Part shown: positions 49,171 through 58,966 of the stretch, piece by piece
How the letters are laid out: every line of letters starts with the position of its first letter
Position numbering within the stretch: position 1 is the first letter of the stretch
NCBI RefSeq assembly: GCF_011759385.1
Contig: NZ_JAARLY010000002.1
Coordinates: forward strand, 466,053 to 530,052
Direction: 5' to 3'
DNA length: 64,000 bases
From: Oleiagrimonas sp. C23AA
Lineage (GTDB): Bacteria > Pseudomonadota > Gammaproteobacteria > Xanthomonadales > Rhodanobacteraceae
The notes under the pieces: model-generated
The model's input: only the letters and a program-made list of their open reading frames with translations
Database searches by the model: none
What the model was told of the DNA's origin: nothing
Position numbers and translations under genes: made by a program

Positions 49171-49857
49171 ATGAAGTCACTGCTCATCGATCTGCTGATC
49201 TGCGACTGCGACGGCGTCATCGTCGACAGCGAAATCCTCGCCGAGCGTGCCTGGCGCACATGCCTTGCGCGTTACGTCTCGGCCGAGGCCTACGAGCCGG
49301 CGCTGGCCGGCACCTTCGGTATGACCTCCACGGTACTGGGCGAACGTTTGCGGCGATGCTTCGGCGAAGCCTTGCCTGACGACTTTGCCGAGCAGGTGCA
49401 CCGCGAGTGGGAAACGGCCGTCTCCGGCGAGCTGGCCGCCATCGACGGCGTACGCGAGGCGCTGTGTGCCATCGACCTGCCACTGGCGGTGGCCTCCAAC
49501 AGCTGGACGCATCAGGTGGAACACGCATTGCAGCGCGCCGACCTGGTCGAACGCGTGGGTGGGCGGGTGTTCGCGGCGGACATGGTGCAAAACCCCAAGC
49601 CCGCGCCCGATGTGTACTTGCTGGCCGCCGAGACCTTGGGTGTGGCGCCCGAGCGCTGCCTGGTGGTCGAGGACAGCGCCACCGGCGCGCGTGCGGCCCT
49701 GGCCGCCGGCATGCAGGTGCTGGGCTTCGTTGGTGCCAGCCACATTCCCGAGGGTCATGCGCAGGCGCTGCGCGAGTTGGGTGTGCGCGATATCGTCACG
49801 CACATGCGTCATTTGCCGCAGATAGTGCAGGCGTTGTGCGAGCCGGCGACGGCCTGA
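49171..49857 (+). CDS. HAD-superfamily phosphatase (subfamily IA)
   Basis: A 228-aa HAD hydrolase with motif I DCDGVIVDSE (residues 12-21), motif II in VASNSW, motif III K in NPKPAPDVY, and motif IV VVEDSATG. The cap domain is the helical C1 type, similar to YieH/YcjU phosphatases acting on sugar phosphates. The substrate is unknown. It is a single gene between rlmH and a convergent small membrane protein gene. Confidence 0.9.
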   Translation: MKSLLIDLLICDCDGVIVDSEILAERAWRTCLARYVSAEAYEPALAGTFGMTSTVLGERLRRCFGEALPDDFAEQVHREWETAVSGELAAIDGVREALCAIDLPLAVASNSWTHQVEHALQRADLVERVGGRVFAADMVQNPKPAPDVYLLAAETLGVAPERCLVVEDSATGARAALAAGMQVLGFVGASHIPEGHAQALRELGVRDIVTHMRHLPQIVQALCEPATA

Positions 49858-49864
49858 GCGTGCC

Positions 49865-50113
49865 TCAGGCCGTGGCGCTGGTACCGCGTTTGCGTAGCGC
49901 AATCCAGAGCAGCGCCAGTCCCACCACCATCGCAACCACCAGCGCGGACCACTGTCCTGCCACGAAACCTGGCATATAGCCTTTATTGAACGCCTCGCTG
50001 GCGCCCAGTATCGGGTGCGCGGATTTGATGTGGGGATGGACCAGGCCCTGGACCCCGCGCAGCAGCAAAAGAAGGCCGCCCACCGCGGTCATCACACGTT
50101 CCCATGTGCGCAT
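49865..50113 (-). CDS. Small membrane protein, function unknown
   Basis: An 82-aa protein with two predicted transmembrane helices (about residues 8-24 and 53-73) and a short loop between. I recognise no family. An AGGGA lies 7-12 bases before the ATG at 50113, and the composition is coding-like. It converges on the HAD gene with seven bases between. Confidence 0.6.
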   Translation of the reverse strand: MRTWERVMTAVGGLLLLLRGVQGLVHPHIKSAHPILGASEAFNKGYMPGFVAGQWSALVVAMVVGLALLWIALRKRGTSATA

Positions 50114-50223
50114 GTCATCGTCCCTGTGTTGTGGATGGATGGCTTGGAGTCTCGGGTGAATGACATCGCGCTGTCAAATGGTTGAGGTCGAAGCTTGGGC
50201 GTCCGAACTGCTAAGCTCGCCGC

Positions 50224-50805
50224 ATGCTTTTTCTTGCTTCCAAGTCGCCGCGACGGCGCGAACTGTTAGGCCAGCTTGGCGTGGATTTCGAGGTGATCGA
50301 GGTCGATGTGCCCGAGGTGCGCGCGGCCGAGGAAAGCTCACGCGATTACGTGGCAAGGGTCTCGGCGGACAAGGCCGATGCCGGCCTTGCGCGGGCCCAG
50401 GCGCTTCATCCCGAAGCGGCCTGCTGGGCCATCGGCTCGGATACCGAGGTGGTACTGGGCGATCAGGTATTGGGCAAACCGGCCGATACCGACGACGCAC
50501 GCGCCATGCTGAGGCGCCTTTCTGGACGTACCCATCAGGTGGTATCGGCGGTATGGCTGGTCGGCGAAGGCTTTCGCCAGCACGAGGTATGCGTGTCCGA
50601 GGTGCGCTTTGACCCGCTGGACGAGGCACGCATCGAGGCCTACGTCGCCACTGGTGAATCGTTCGGCAAGGCCGGTGCTTATGCCATCCAGGGGCGCGCG
50701 GCGGCGTTTGCCGCACACCTTTCGGGCAGCTATTCGGCGGTGATGGGACTGCCGTTGCACGCCACCGCGCGGCTGCTGCGCGAAGCGGGCCTGGGCGTGC
50801 TGTAG
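50224..50805 (+). CDS. Maf-family nucleoside triphosphate pyrophosphatase
   Basis: A 193-aa Maf protein that hydrolyses non-canonical or dTTP/UTP nucleotides to monophosphates. The N-terminal [11 protein letters not shown] and the SDTEVVLG and [13 protein letters not shown] blocks carry the active-site residues. The [10 protein letters not shown] block points to the YhdE group. It precedes the two-component genes on the opposite strand; rng lies beyond, the common maf-rng order with an insertion here. Confidence 0.92.
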   Translation: MLFLASKSPRRRELLGQLGVDFEVIEVDVPEVRAAEESSRDYVARVSADKADAGLARAQALHPEAACWAIGSDTEVVLGDQVLGKPADTDDARAMLRRLSGRTHQVVSAVWLVGEGFRQHEVCVSEVRFDPLDEARIEAYVATGESFGKAGAYAIQGRAAAFAAHLSGSYSAVMGLPLHATARLLREAGLGVL

Positions 50806-50814
50806 CACTGCGAC

Positions 50815-52290
50815 TCAACCCTGGTCGGAGGGCTTCTCGGTAGGCGCCTCACTCACCGCCTCGGGTGGCCAGCGCAATTCGGCGCGAAACTGGCCGTTAT
50901 CATCCAGCGCAAAGTTCAGGTGCAGTCCCAGCGCGGCGGCGGCGGCGTGGGCCAGCGCCAGTCCAAGACCGGCATGGCCGCCCGAGGCATGGCGCTTGCG
51001 CCAGAAGCGCTGACCCATCTGTTCGATGTCGGCCGGCTCCAGATCCGGCGCCGGGTTGCCGACGCTGAGCGTGTCATTCGCCAGCCTCACTTGCACCGTG
51101 CTGCCAGTGGGCGCGTAGTCGCAGGCGTTGCCGACAAGGTTGCGCAGCACGATATCGAGCAGTGCCGGGTCGGTGTGTAGCGATACGGGTTCGGTGTGCA
51201 TGTCCACGACCAGGTGGCGTTGCTGCAGCCGGGGCTCGACGCGTCGCCATTGCTCGGTCAGGCGCAATGGCAGTGCCACTGCCTGCCATTGCGGCTGTTC
51301 GATGCCCGACTCGAGTCGCGTCAGCAGCAGCAGCGCGGTGACAGTAGCTTCCATCTCGGCACTGATGACGGCAACCTCGCCCAGAATGTCGGCCAGCGGA
51401 CGCCCGCTTGGGTAGCGCTGTTCGACTTCCAGCAGCGCACGCAGTTCGGCCAGGCGAGTACGTGTCTCATGAGCCAGGCCACCAGCAAACTGGCGTTCGC
51501 GAGCCAGGCCTTCGTCCATTCGCGCCAGCACCTCATTGAAGCGCTCGGCCAGCGGCTCCAGCTCGGCCACCGCCGGCGTGGCCAGGCGCTGTCCCGGCGA
51601 AGCGGGGCCAATGCCACGCATGCGCTCGGCGAAGTCGGTCAACGGCGCCAGTCCTCGGCGTACCAGCACCGGCGCCATCACCAGTACCAGCAGCATGACG
51701 AAGGTCGGCGTCAAAAGCAGGATCCAGTCCAGCGATTCCAGAATCTGGTCCAGCTGACGACGATCCTGCATCAGCAATAGCTGGCATTGGCGTGGATCGG
51801 TGGCCCGATGTTCCGCACGCAACGCGGTCAGGCGCTGGGCGTGACCGCGCCCCCAGCTTTCGCCCAACGGGGCCTGGAAGGCAAAACTCAAGCTGCGCAG
51901 GCGGTGCTCGTTGCCAAGGCGGAGGTTGCCGAAGGCCGGCAGGTCATTGGCTTGTTTGGCCCAGCCGGCCGGTACCAGCGGTGGGGCGGGGCTACTGTGT
52001 GTTTGATCGCCTGCGCCGCAGCGGACCAGGTAATAGGACGGTCCCTCACCCGACAGAAGTCGGGTCGGTGAGAAGCTGACATCGTTGGTGCCCATGGCCA
52101 GGCCCCCGCGCTCCACCTTCACCAGTGACGCCAGGGCGCGGCCTTGCGCGAGCATGGCCTCATCGAAACGCTGCTGCATTTCGCTGTCCACGCGTCGATC
52201 CATGAAGATCGAGGCCGAGCCCAGCGCCATGATGCTGGCCAGGCTCAGCATGATCGCCACGCGCGTGGTCAGCGAAGGCAGGCGTGTCAT
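50815..52290 (-). CDS. Sensor histidine kinase with altered H- and G1-boxes
   Basis: A 491-aa membrane histidine kinase: transmembrane segments at about residues 10-30 and 188-211 enclose a periplasmic sensor of about 155 residues, then a HAMP-like segment and the kinase. The phosphoacceptor is His274 in GGLAHETRTRLAELR, but the proline that normally follows (HExxTPL) is Arg. The N-box NLVGNACDYAP is normal; the G1 box (SVGNPAPD) lacks the usual DxGxG, whereas G2 (GGHAGLGLAL) is kept. Its ATG overlaps the response regulator stop, so it is the cognate kinase. Whether these changes matter is unknown. Confidence 0.85.
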   Translation of the reverse strand: MTRLPSLTTRVAIMLSLASIMALGSASIFMDRRVDSEMQQRFDEAMLAQGRALASLVKVERGGLAMGTNDVSFSPTRLLSGEGPSYYLVRCGAGDQTHSSPAPPLVPAGWAKQANDLPAFGNLRLGNEHRLRSLSFAFQAPLGESWGRGHAQRLTALRAEHRATDPRQCQLLLMQDRRQLDQILESLDWILLLTPTFVMLLVLVMAPVLVRRGLAPLTDFAERMRGIGPASPGQRLATPAVAELEPLAERFNEVLARMDEGLARERQFAGGLAHETRTRLAELRALLEVEQRYPSGRPLADILGEVAVISAEMEATVTALLLLTRLESGIEQPQWQAVALPLRLTEQWRRVEPRLQQRHLVVDMHTEPVSLHTDPALLDIVLRNLVGNACDYAPTGSTVQVRLANDTLSVGNPAPDLEPADIEQMGQRFWRKRHASGGHAGLGLALAHAAAAALGLHLNFALDDNGQFRAELRWPPEAVSEAPTEKPSDQG

Positions 52291-52952
52291 GGAATCAGGT
52301 AACCGGCGCCGCGGCGGGTCTGGACAAGCTCGTCCAGGCCGACTCCGGCAAGCTTGCGGCGCAGACCGAAGATCAGTACCTCCACGCTGCGATCGGAGGC
52401 GCCGGTATCACTGCCAGCGGTGCGCTCAAGTATGTCGGCGCGTGAGAATACCCGTCCGCGATGACGCAGCAGCAGGGTCAGCGTCGCCAGTTCGCGCGGG
52501 GTCAGCGGCAGCGGCTCGCCATTGACCTCGGCCGTGTGTGCGCGTGGGTCGACGACCAGTGTGCCCAGTTGCAACTGCGGTGATTGCGCTTGCTGCGGTC
52601 GCCGTGCCAGTGCATGCAGCCGCGCCACCAGCTCATCGAAGGAGAAAGGCTTGATCAGGTAGTCGTCGGCACCGGCATCCAGCGCCTGGATGCGGTCGGC
52701 GACCTGGTCGCGTGCCGACAGCACCAGCACGCGCGGGCGCTGGCGGCGCTCGGCCAGTGCCCTGAGCACGCCCAGCCCATCCAGCCGCGGCAACATCAGG
52801 TCCAGCACCACCAGGTCGTACTCGAAGCCATCGAGAAAGCCCAGCGCGGTGACGCCGTCGCCGGCATCGTCGACCACGAAGCCGGCTCCGATCAGGCCTT
52901 GGCATAGCGAACGGCGCAGTCGCTCGGAATCTTCCACCAGCAACAGTTTCAT
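52287..52952 (-). CDS. OmpR-family response regulator
   Basis: A 221-aa response regulator. The receiver domain has the acidic pair (VEDSE), the phosphorylated Asp51 (LDLMLPRLDG) and Lys in YLIKPFS; the C-terminal winged helix (LTPRELATLTLLLRHRGRVF) binds DNA. The ATG at 52952 has AGGAG; its stop overlaps the start of the kinase gene. It is divergent from rng, and a palindrome-bearing promoter lies in the shared gap. The signal and target are unknown. Confidence 0.93.
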   Translation of the reverse strand: MKLLLVEDSERLRRSLCQGLIGAGFVVDDAGDGVTALGFLDGFEYDLVVLDLMLPRLDGLGVLRALAERRQRPRVLVLSARDQVADRIQALDAGADDYLIKPFSFDELVARLHALARRPQQAQSPQLQLGTLVVDPRAHTAEVNGEPLPLTPRELATLTLLLRHRGRVFSRADILERTAGSDTGASDRSVEVLIFGLRRKLAGVGLDELVQTRRGAGYLIP

Positions 52953-53045
52953 CGGCAAAAGCTCCTGGTCTGGACGGACTTCATGGGCACCCTGAGGCAT
53001 CAGTGGCGGGCACCCATGGTAGCCGACCAAGGCGCACCGTACGCG

Positions 53046-53075
53046 TCGACAGTGCTGCCCGGCAGCAGCTATAAA
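53046..53075 (+). promoter_or_regulatory. Promoter for rng with a palindrome in its spacer
   Basis: TCGACA (53046-53051) and TATAAA (53070-53075) are 18 bases apart. The spacer is almost filled by a 15-base palindrome, TGCTGCC-C-GGCAGCA (53053-53067). The start would be near 53082, leaving about 140 bases to the rng GTG. The palindrome could be an operator. Confidence 0.5.
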
Positions 53076-53223
53076 GGGCATTCGTGCCGGCATCGCGTAC
53101 ACATGATGCGTGCATGGCATGGTTACACTGCATGGCTGTCCTGGCCTGCTCGCATTTTGAGCGAGAGGCTCCCGGCACGGCCCGGTGACACGGGCATATT
53201 CACATCAGCATAAGGAGTGGCCG

Positions 53224-54708
53224 GTGAGCGAGGAAATCCTGATCAACGTGACGCCGCGCGAAACCCGCGTGGCGCTGGTCGAGAGCGGCATGCTGCAGGA
53301 GGTGCACGTCGAGCGTGCGCAGCGCCGCGGCTACGTCGGCAATATTTACAAGGGCCGCGTGCAGCGGGTGATGCCGGGCATGCAGGCGGCATTCGTGGAA
53401 ATCGGCCTGGAGCGCGCCGCGTTCCTGCACGCCTCGGATATCGTGCGCCCGGCACCGCCGACCCTGCCCGACGGTACCGAGCCGCCACCCAGTCATGGTC
53501 CGGCGCCGTCCATTTCCGAGCTGGTGCACGAAGGCCAGGAGATTGTGGTGCAGGTGATCCGCGATCCCATCGGTACCAAGGGCGCACGCTTGTCGGCGCA
53601 CCTTTCCATCCCTTCGCGTTACCTGGTGCTGCTGCCGCACGCACGCACGCTGGGCGTGTCGGCGCGGATCGAGGACGAAGACGAGCGCCAGCGCCTGAAG
53701 GACTGCCTGACCGACCTGATCGGCGACAAGCCGTTGGGTTACATCGTGCGTACCAACGCCGAAGGCCAGTCCGAGCCGTCGCTGGCATTCGATGTGACGT
53801 ATCTGGGCAAGGTCTGGCGCGTGGTTCAGGAAAACGCTGCGAAGATGAACGTCGGCGAGCGCATCTACGAGGAGCTTTCGCTGCCGCTGCGCGCCCTGCG
53901 CGACCTGCTCAACGAGAACGTGGAGAAGGTCCGCGTCGATTCGCGCGAGACCTACGACAAGCTGGTCAAGTTCGTGCACAAGTTCATGCCGGAACTGGAC
54001 GATCGCATCGAGCATTACGATGGCGAGCGCCCCATCTTCGATCTGTTCGGGGTCGAGGATGAAATCCAGCGTGCGCTGCGCAAGGAAGTGCCTTTGAAGT
54101 CCGGCGGCTATCTGATCGTCGACCAGACCGAGGCGATGACCACCATCGACGTCAACACCGGTGGTTACCTGGGCTCGCGCAACCTGGAGGAAACCGTCTA
54201 CCGTACCAATCTGGAGGCCGCGCAGTCGGCGGCGCGCCAGCTTCGGCTGCGCAACCTGGGCGGCATCATCATCATCGATTTCATCGACATGGTGGACGAT
54301 GAGCACAAGCGCCAGGTGATCCGCACGCTGGAAAAGAGCCTGGCGCGCGACCACGCCAAGACCACCGTGTACCCGATGTCGCCGCTGGGGCTGGTGGAAA
54401 TGACCCGCAAGCGCACCACCGAAAGCCTGGAGCGCCAGCTGTGCGAGCCTTGTTCGGCGTGCAGCGGCCGCGGCACGGTGAAAACAGCCGAAACGGTAAC
54501 CTACGAGATTTTCCGCGAGATCACCCGCGCGGTGCGTCAGTTCGATGCCGAGAAATTGCTGGTGCTGGCCGGCCCGACGGTGGTCAATCGCATCCTCGAG
54601 GAAGAGTCGGCGGCGGTGGCGGAACTGGAAGAATTCATCGGCAAGACCATCAATCTTCAGCCGGAAGAGCACTACCTGCAGGAACAGTTCGATGTGGTGT
54701 TGCTGTAA
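53224..54708 (+). CDS. rng: Ribonuclease G
   Basis: A 494-aa endoribonuclease of the RNase E/G family, involved in 16S rRNA 5' maturation and mRNA decay. The S1 domain is N-terminal (GNIYKGRVQRVMPGMQAAFV), the catalytic Asp309 and Asp352 (TTIDVNTGG and IIIIDFIDM) keep the 43-residue spacing of RNase E, and Cys407, Cys410 and Cys413 lie in the zinc-link region. Length matches RNase G (489 aa), without the RNase E tail. The start is GTG at 53224 with AAGGAG upstream. yhdP follows. Confidence 0.95.
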   Translation: MSEEILINVTPRETRVALVESGMLQEVHVERAQRRGYVGNIYKGRVQRVMPGMQAAFVEIGLERAAFLHASDIVRPAPPTLPDGTEPPPSHGPAPSISELVHEGQEIVVQVIRDPIGTKGARLSAHLSIPSRYLVLLPHARTLGVSARIEDEDERQRLKDCLTDLIGDKPLGYIVRTNAEGQSEPSLAFDVTYLGKVWRVVQENAAKMNVGERIYEELSLPLRALRDLLNENVEKVRVDSRETYDKLVKFVHKFMPELDDRIEHYDGERPIFDLFGVEDEIQRALRKEVPLKSGGYLIVDQTEAMTTIDVNTGGYLGSRNLEETVYRTNLEAAQSAARQLRLRNLGGIIIIDFIDMVDDEHKRQVIRTLEKSLARDHAKTTVYPMSPLGLVEMTRKRTTESLERQLCEPCSACSGRGTVKTAETVTYEIFREITRAVRQFDAEKLLVLAGPTVVNRILEEESAAVAELEEFIGKTINLQPEEHYLQEQFDVVLL

Positions 54709-54777
54709 GCGCAGCCGTGATGCCAGCAAGAGGCCGGCGACCATGGCAAGGGCGTGCCACACGATGGGGGCTGACGC

Positions 54778-57700
54778 TTGAAGCAGCCCTGGCGACATCG
54801 CCTGCGCCGGCTGCGGTTCTGGGTTGGCGGCCTGCTGGCCACGCTGCTGATTGGCGCTGCGGTGCTGGTCGGCCTGGTGCAGTTGCTGCTGCCGCTGGCG
54901 GCGCACTATCCGCAGCAGGTGGCCGCCGCGCTCAGCGCACGGCTGCAACGTCCGGTCAGCTTTGCGTCCATGCAGGGGCACTGGCGTCCATCCGGCCCGC
55001 TGCTGGATCTCAAGCAGGTCAGCATTGGTGGCGACAACGGCAAGCCGGCACTGTCGCTGCCCTCGGCGCAGGTGAAGCTGGATCTTGGTGCCTTGTTGTG
55101 GCCGAGCCGGCATCTGGTGAACCTGCGCCTGTCCGGTCTCAGCCTGCGCCTTTTGCGCGACAGCAGCGGTGTGTGGCATCTGGCCGGGTTCGGGCGTCAG
55201 CCGCAGGCGCAGCAGGGCCAGACCTTCGCCCTGGATGAGCTGCCTGGCAACCTGTGGCTGGAGGATCTGAAGCTCTCCATCGAGGATGCCGCACACAACC
55301 GCCACTACGCCTTGTTGGCGTCCACCGTGCGCTTGAGCAGTGGCGGCGGACGCTTGCGTTTCGCCGGCCTGCTGCGCCGCCCGGGGGTTGAGGGCGCGCT
55401 GCACGTGATCGGGCGCTTCCGCGATGATGGCTCGGCCGGGCGCATCTACGCCCGCGCCGGTGGCTCGGACCTGGGCAAGCTGTTCAACGGGCTGGATCTG
55501 GCCGGCTATGCCGTGCATGACGGGCAGGGCAGTGCCGCGGTCTGGGTGGACTGGGCCCACGGTCGCGTGCATCAGGCGCAGGCGCGCATCGACCTGTCCA
55601 AACTGCACGTGGACAGCCCGCGTGGGCAGGTGCAGTTGTCGCGTTGGCGCGCCACCTTCAGCGCGCGACGTGACAATAATGGCCTGGACGTCTATTACGA
55701 CCAGGATCAGGGCCAGGCGCATCTGCGCGTGACCGGCTCGGGCATGGCCCAGCACATTCGCGCGGCGGTGCGCACACTGGATGTCGGGCCACCGCTGGCG
55801 CTACTGGGCCTGCTGCCATCACTGCCCGAGGGCACCGCGCGCTGGCTGATCGGGGCCAAGGTGCACGGCCAGCTGGCACGGGTGAATCTTGATTACAGCC
55901 GCCAGCACGGCCTGCAGCACGTCGATGGCGCGTTCAGCCAGCTGGGCATGGCGCCGGTGGGCAAGGTGCCCGGTGTCGACCACCTGCAAGGCACGGTATT
56001 GGGCGACGCCGAGGCCATCGACCTGACTCTGCCCGAGCAAAGCACCGTGGTGCGCATGCCGCATACGTTCCGCGAACCGCTGGCGCTGTCGAAACTGGGG
56101 GGCGATGTGCTGGCCTGGCACACTCACGACGGCTGGCGCCTGGGCCTGGATGATCTGGTTTTCGAAGGCCAGGATTATGGTGGCAGCGCGCGTGGCCAGG
56201 TTCGGCTCCCCGCTACCGGTGGGCGTCCGTTCATGGCGCTGTATGTGCGCATCGATCACGGCAAGGTGCCGGCGGCCAAGCTGTTCTGGCCGGTCGATTC
56301 GATGGCGCCGAAAACCGTGGAGTGGCTGGACAAGGCGCTGGTCGATGGCACCATCGAGTCGGCGAGTGCACTGGTGCGCGGCAGCCTGGCCGACTGGCCG
56401 TTCCACCATCATCAAGGGCGTTTTGACAGCACTGCGCACATCACCCATACCACACTCAATTTCAGCGACGAGTGGCCCAACGCCACCGATCTCGATGCGC
56501 AGGCAAGCTTCGTCAACAATGGCATGTTGATCAATGCCAGTGAGGGGCACTCGCTGGGCAACACGGCCAGTTCCGCCACCGCCAGCATCGAGGATTTCGC
56601 GCACAGCCCGCTGACCCTGACGGTCAAGGGCAGTGGGCCGGGCAAGGCGGTGGGTGACTATCTTCGCCAGAGCCCGATTGCCTCGCGCTACGCCGATACG
56701 CTGAAAAACCTCTCGCTCGGTGGCTCGGCCGACTTCAGTTTCAGTCTGGTGTTACCACTGCATCACGATGATGCCCAACCGATGACGCTGGACGGCGACG
56801 CCACGCTCAAGGCGATGGACGTAAGCAACCCTGACTGGCGCCTACGGCTGTCGGGGGTGACGGGTAACGCCAGTTTCGATGCGCATGGTTTCAAGGCGTC
56901 GGGCCTCAGCACCCGGTTCCGCGGTGTGCCCTCGACGCTGGATCTGGCCTTGGGGCAGGCCACCGGCGATCCGAACCGCCCGGTGAAGGTGGGCTTGAGT
57001 GGGCGCTTTGCCATGGCCACGCTGCTTGACGGCATCGATTCGCTCAAACCCCTGGTCGCGCACAGTTCGGGTCGGGCGCTGATGCATATCGGTGTCGACG
57101 TGGACACGGGCGAAGGTGAGCCGGCACGCACCGAGCTGACGCTCGATTCGGATCTCACCGGGGTCGCGCTGGATCTGCCCGCACCGCTGGACAAGCCGGC
57201 CGCGCAGCCGTTGCCGCTGCACATGTCGCTGGGGCTTCCAGTGGATGGCGCGCCACTGGATGTGCGCATCGGCACGCTGGCCCGGGTCCGCGCTCGCTTG
57301 GCCGATAGCGGCAAGGGTCAGCCAATGGCCTTGGCCATCGGCCTTGGCGCCCAGCCCGACATGACACTGCCTTCCTGCGGCTTGCGCGTGGGCGGTCATG
57401 CCGGGGTGCTGGATGTCAGTGGCTGGGCACAAAGTGCCATGGCCTGGAGCAGCGGCGAAGGCGATCACTGCTCCACGCAGGTGGATGTTCAGGCCGATGC
57501 GCCAACGTTCTTTGGCAAGCGCTTCGATGCATTGCGCCTGCAGTTGGCTCCTCGCGGCGACGGACTGCGTCTCAACGTGGCTGGCAAACAGGCCAAGGGC
57601 ACGCTGGATCTGCCAGGCAGCGACCTGCAGAAAAAGGGCATTACTGCACGCCTTGATCGGCTGTACTGGCCGGCTGACAGCACCCCGGACACCGTCGAGG

Positions 57701-58827
57701 CACAGGCGGGAAGCAACAGAAGTGAAGGTCAGGCCGGGCATAAGCCGGTCACAACGCCAGCGGCCGCCAGCAGCACCAGGCGGTCGTCGCCCAGCGCGCA
57801 GACGGTCAAGGCGGCGTCCGCCAGTGGGCCACCAATAACGGCCAAGGTCGCAGGCGGTCAGAATCCGTCTCTGGACATGCATGTGGCGCCGGCCAGTTTG
57901 CCGCCACTCCATCTGTGGGTGGGTGATCTGCGTCTGGGCAAGGCGCACCTGGGCAGCGCCCGGTTCGAGAGCTGGCCCACGGCCCGCGGTATGCACATCG
58001 ACCAGTTGCGCACGCATGCCCGCGATGTGCAGATCACCGCCAGTGGTGACTGGACCGGCACCGCGCAGGACAACCAGACCCACTTGGTCATCGACTTCGG
58101 TGCCGAGAGTCTGGGGCACCTGCTGACCACGTTGGGTTTTGAAGGCATCTTCGATGGCGGCCGCACGCAGGCGCACCTGGATGCCAGTTGGCCCGGTCCG
58201 CCCTCGTCGGTGGCGCTGGCGACGATGAACGGACACCTTGGCGTGGATGTGAGCAAGGGTCGCATCCCCGAGGTGCAGCCCGGTGTCGGACGCCTGTTCG
58301 GCTTGATGTCGATCGCCGAGTTGCCGCGACGCCTGACGCTGGATTTTGGTGATGTATTCCGCAAGGGCTTCGGCTTCGATGCCATCACCGGGCATTTCCG
58401 CTTCGCCGATGGCAATGCATATACCGACGATCTGCACATCAAGGGGCCTGCCGCGGATATTTCCATCAGCGGCCGCACCGGCCTGCGCGCGCATGACTAC
58501 GATCAACAGGTGCTGGTGGTGCCGCATGTGGGCAACAGCCTGCCGGTGGTCGGCGCGCTCGCCGGTGGTCCGGTGGGGGCGGCGGCCGGCTTCGCGGTGC
58601 AGAAGCTGATCGGCGGTGGCCTGAACCGCGCCGCAAGCGCGCGCTACCACGTGGGCGGTTCATGGGATAAACCCAAGATCACGCTGCTGGAAAAGAAGCC
58701 GCTGCCGCGTTCCTCCCGCTCCGGTGCCGCAGCCCCGGCCGCCGCAACCAGCGTCTCGGTGGCGGTGCCACCTACCGCGTCTTCCGGTGCGGCGCGTGCC
58801 GCCTCGTCGGCATCTTCAGGCCAGTAG
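54778..58827 (+). CDS. yhdP: YhdP-family AsmA-like envelope protein
   Basis: A 1349-aa protein with an N-terminal transmembrane helix (residues about 13-38) and a long periplasmic beta-rich body of repeating beta strands, ending in the DUF3971/AsmA C-terminal region (LGVDVSKGRIPEVQPGVGR and YDQQVLVVPHVGNSLP). YhdP and AsmA-like proteins form bridge-like tubes that move phospholipid to the outer membrane. A low-complexity linker (residues about 980-1015) rich in Ala, Ser and Thr is present. The start is TTG at 54778 with GGGGG seven bases upstream. The terminal 30 residues are an Ala/Ser-rich tail. Confidence 0.92.
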   Translation: MKQPWRHRLRRLRFWVGGLLATLLIGAAVLVGLVQLLLPLAAHYPQQVAAALSARLQRPVSFASMQGHWRPSGPLLDLKQVSIGGDNGKPALSLPSAQVKLDLGALLWPSRHLVNLRLSGLSLRLLRDSSGVWHLAGFGRQPQAQQGQTFALDELPGNLWLEDLKLSIEDAAHNRHYALLASTVRLSSGGGRLRFAGLLRRPGVEGALHVIGRFRDDGSAGRIYARAGGSDLGKLFNGLDLAGYAVHDGQGSAAVWVDWAHGRVHQAQARIDLSKLHVDSPRGQVQLSRWRATFSARRDNNGLDVYYDQDQGQAHLRVTGSGMAQHIRAAVRTLDVGPPLALLGLLPSLPEGTARWLIGAKVHGQLARVNLDYSRQHGLQHVDGAFSQLGMAPVGKVPGVDHLQGTVLGDAEAIDLTLPEQSTVVRMPHTFREPLALSKLGGDVLAWHTHDGWRLGLDDLVFEGQDYGGSARGQVRLPATGGRPFMALYVRIDHGKVPAAKLFWPVDSMAPKTVEWLDKALVDGTIESASALVRGSLADWPFHHHQGRFDSTAHITHTTLNFSDEWPNATDLDAQASFVNNGMLINASEGHSLGNTASSATASIEDFAHSPLTLTVKGSGPGKAVGDYLRQSPIASRYADTLKNLSLGGSADFSFSLVLPLHHDDAQPMTLDGDATLKAMDVSNPDWRLRLSGVTGNASFDAHGFKASGLSTRFRGVPSTLDLALGQATGDPNRPVKVGLSGRFAMATLLDGIDSLKPLVAHSSGRALMHIGVDVDTGEGEPARTELTLDSDLTGVALDLPAPLDKPAAQPLPLHMSLGLPVDGAPLDVRIGTLARVRARLADSGKGQPMALAIGLGAQPDMTLPSCGLRVGGHAGVLDVSGWAQSAMAWSSGEGDHCSTQVDVQADAPTFFGKRFDALRLQLAPRGDGLRLNVAGKQAKGTLDLPGSDLQKKGITARLDRLYWPADSTPDTVEAQAGSNRSEGQAGHKPVTTPAAASSTRRSSPSAQTVKAASASGPPITAKVAGGQNPSLDMHVAPASLPPLHLWVGDLRLGKAHLGSARFESWPTARGMHIDQLRTHARDVQITASGDWTGTAQDNQTHLVIDFGAESLGHLLTTLGFEGIFDGGRTQAHLDASWPGPPSSVALATMNGHLGVDVSKGRIPEVQPGVGRLFGLMSIAELPRRLTLDFGDVFRKGFGFDAITGHFRFADGNAYTDDLHIKGPAADISISGRTGLRAHDYDQQVLVVPHVGNSLPVVGALAGGPVGAAAGFAVQKLIGGGLNRAASARYHVGGSWDKPKITLLEKKPLPRSSRSGAAAPAAATSVSVAVPPTASSGAARAASSASSGQ

Positions 58828-58966
58828 CCGCACCGCGCTTGCCAGCGGCCGATGCCGGTCGCCGCATGCAGGGGCCGGCTGGGCGTGGGCCGCAGGCGGG
58901 GTTTAAGCTTGCCGGTTCGCACCCCATCTTCTGGGCTTATTCGCCCGCGACTGGAATTGACGCTTC

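Noticed and set aside
53200..55755. An 851-codon open frame opposite rng and yhdP
   Set aside because: Antisense to two recognised genes; no ribosome binding site or conserved motif.
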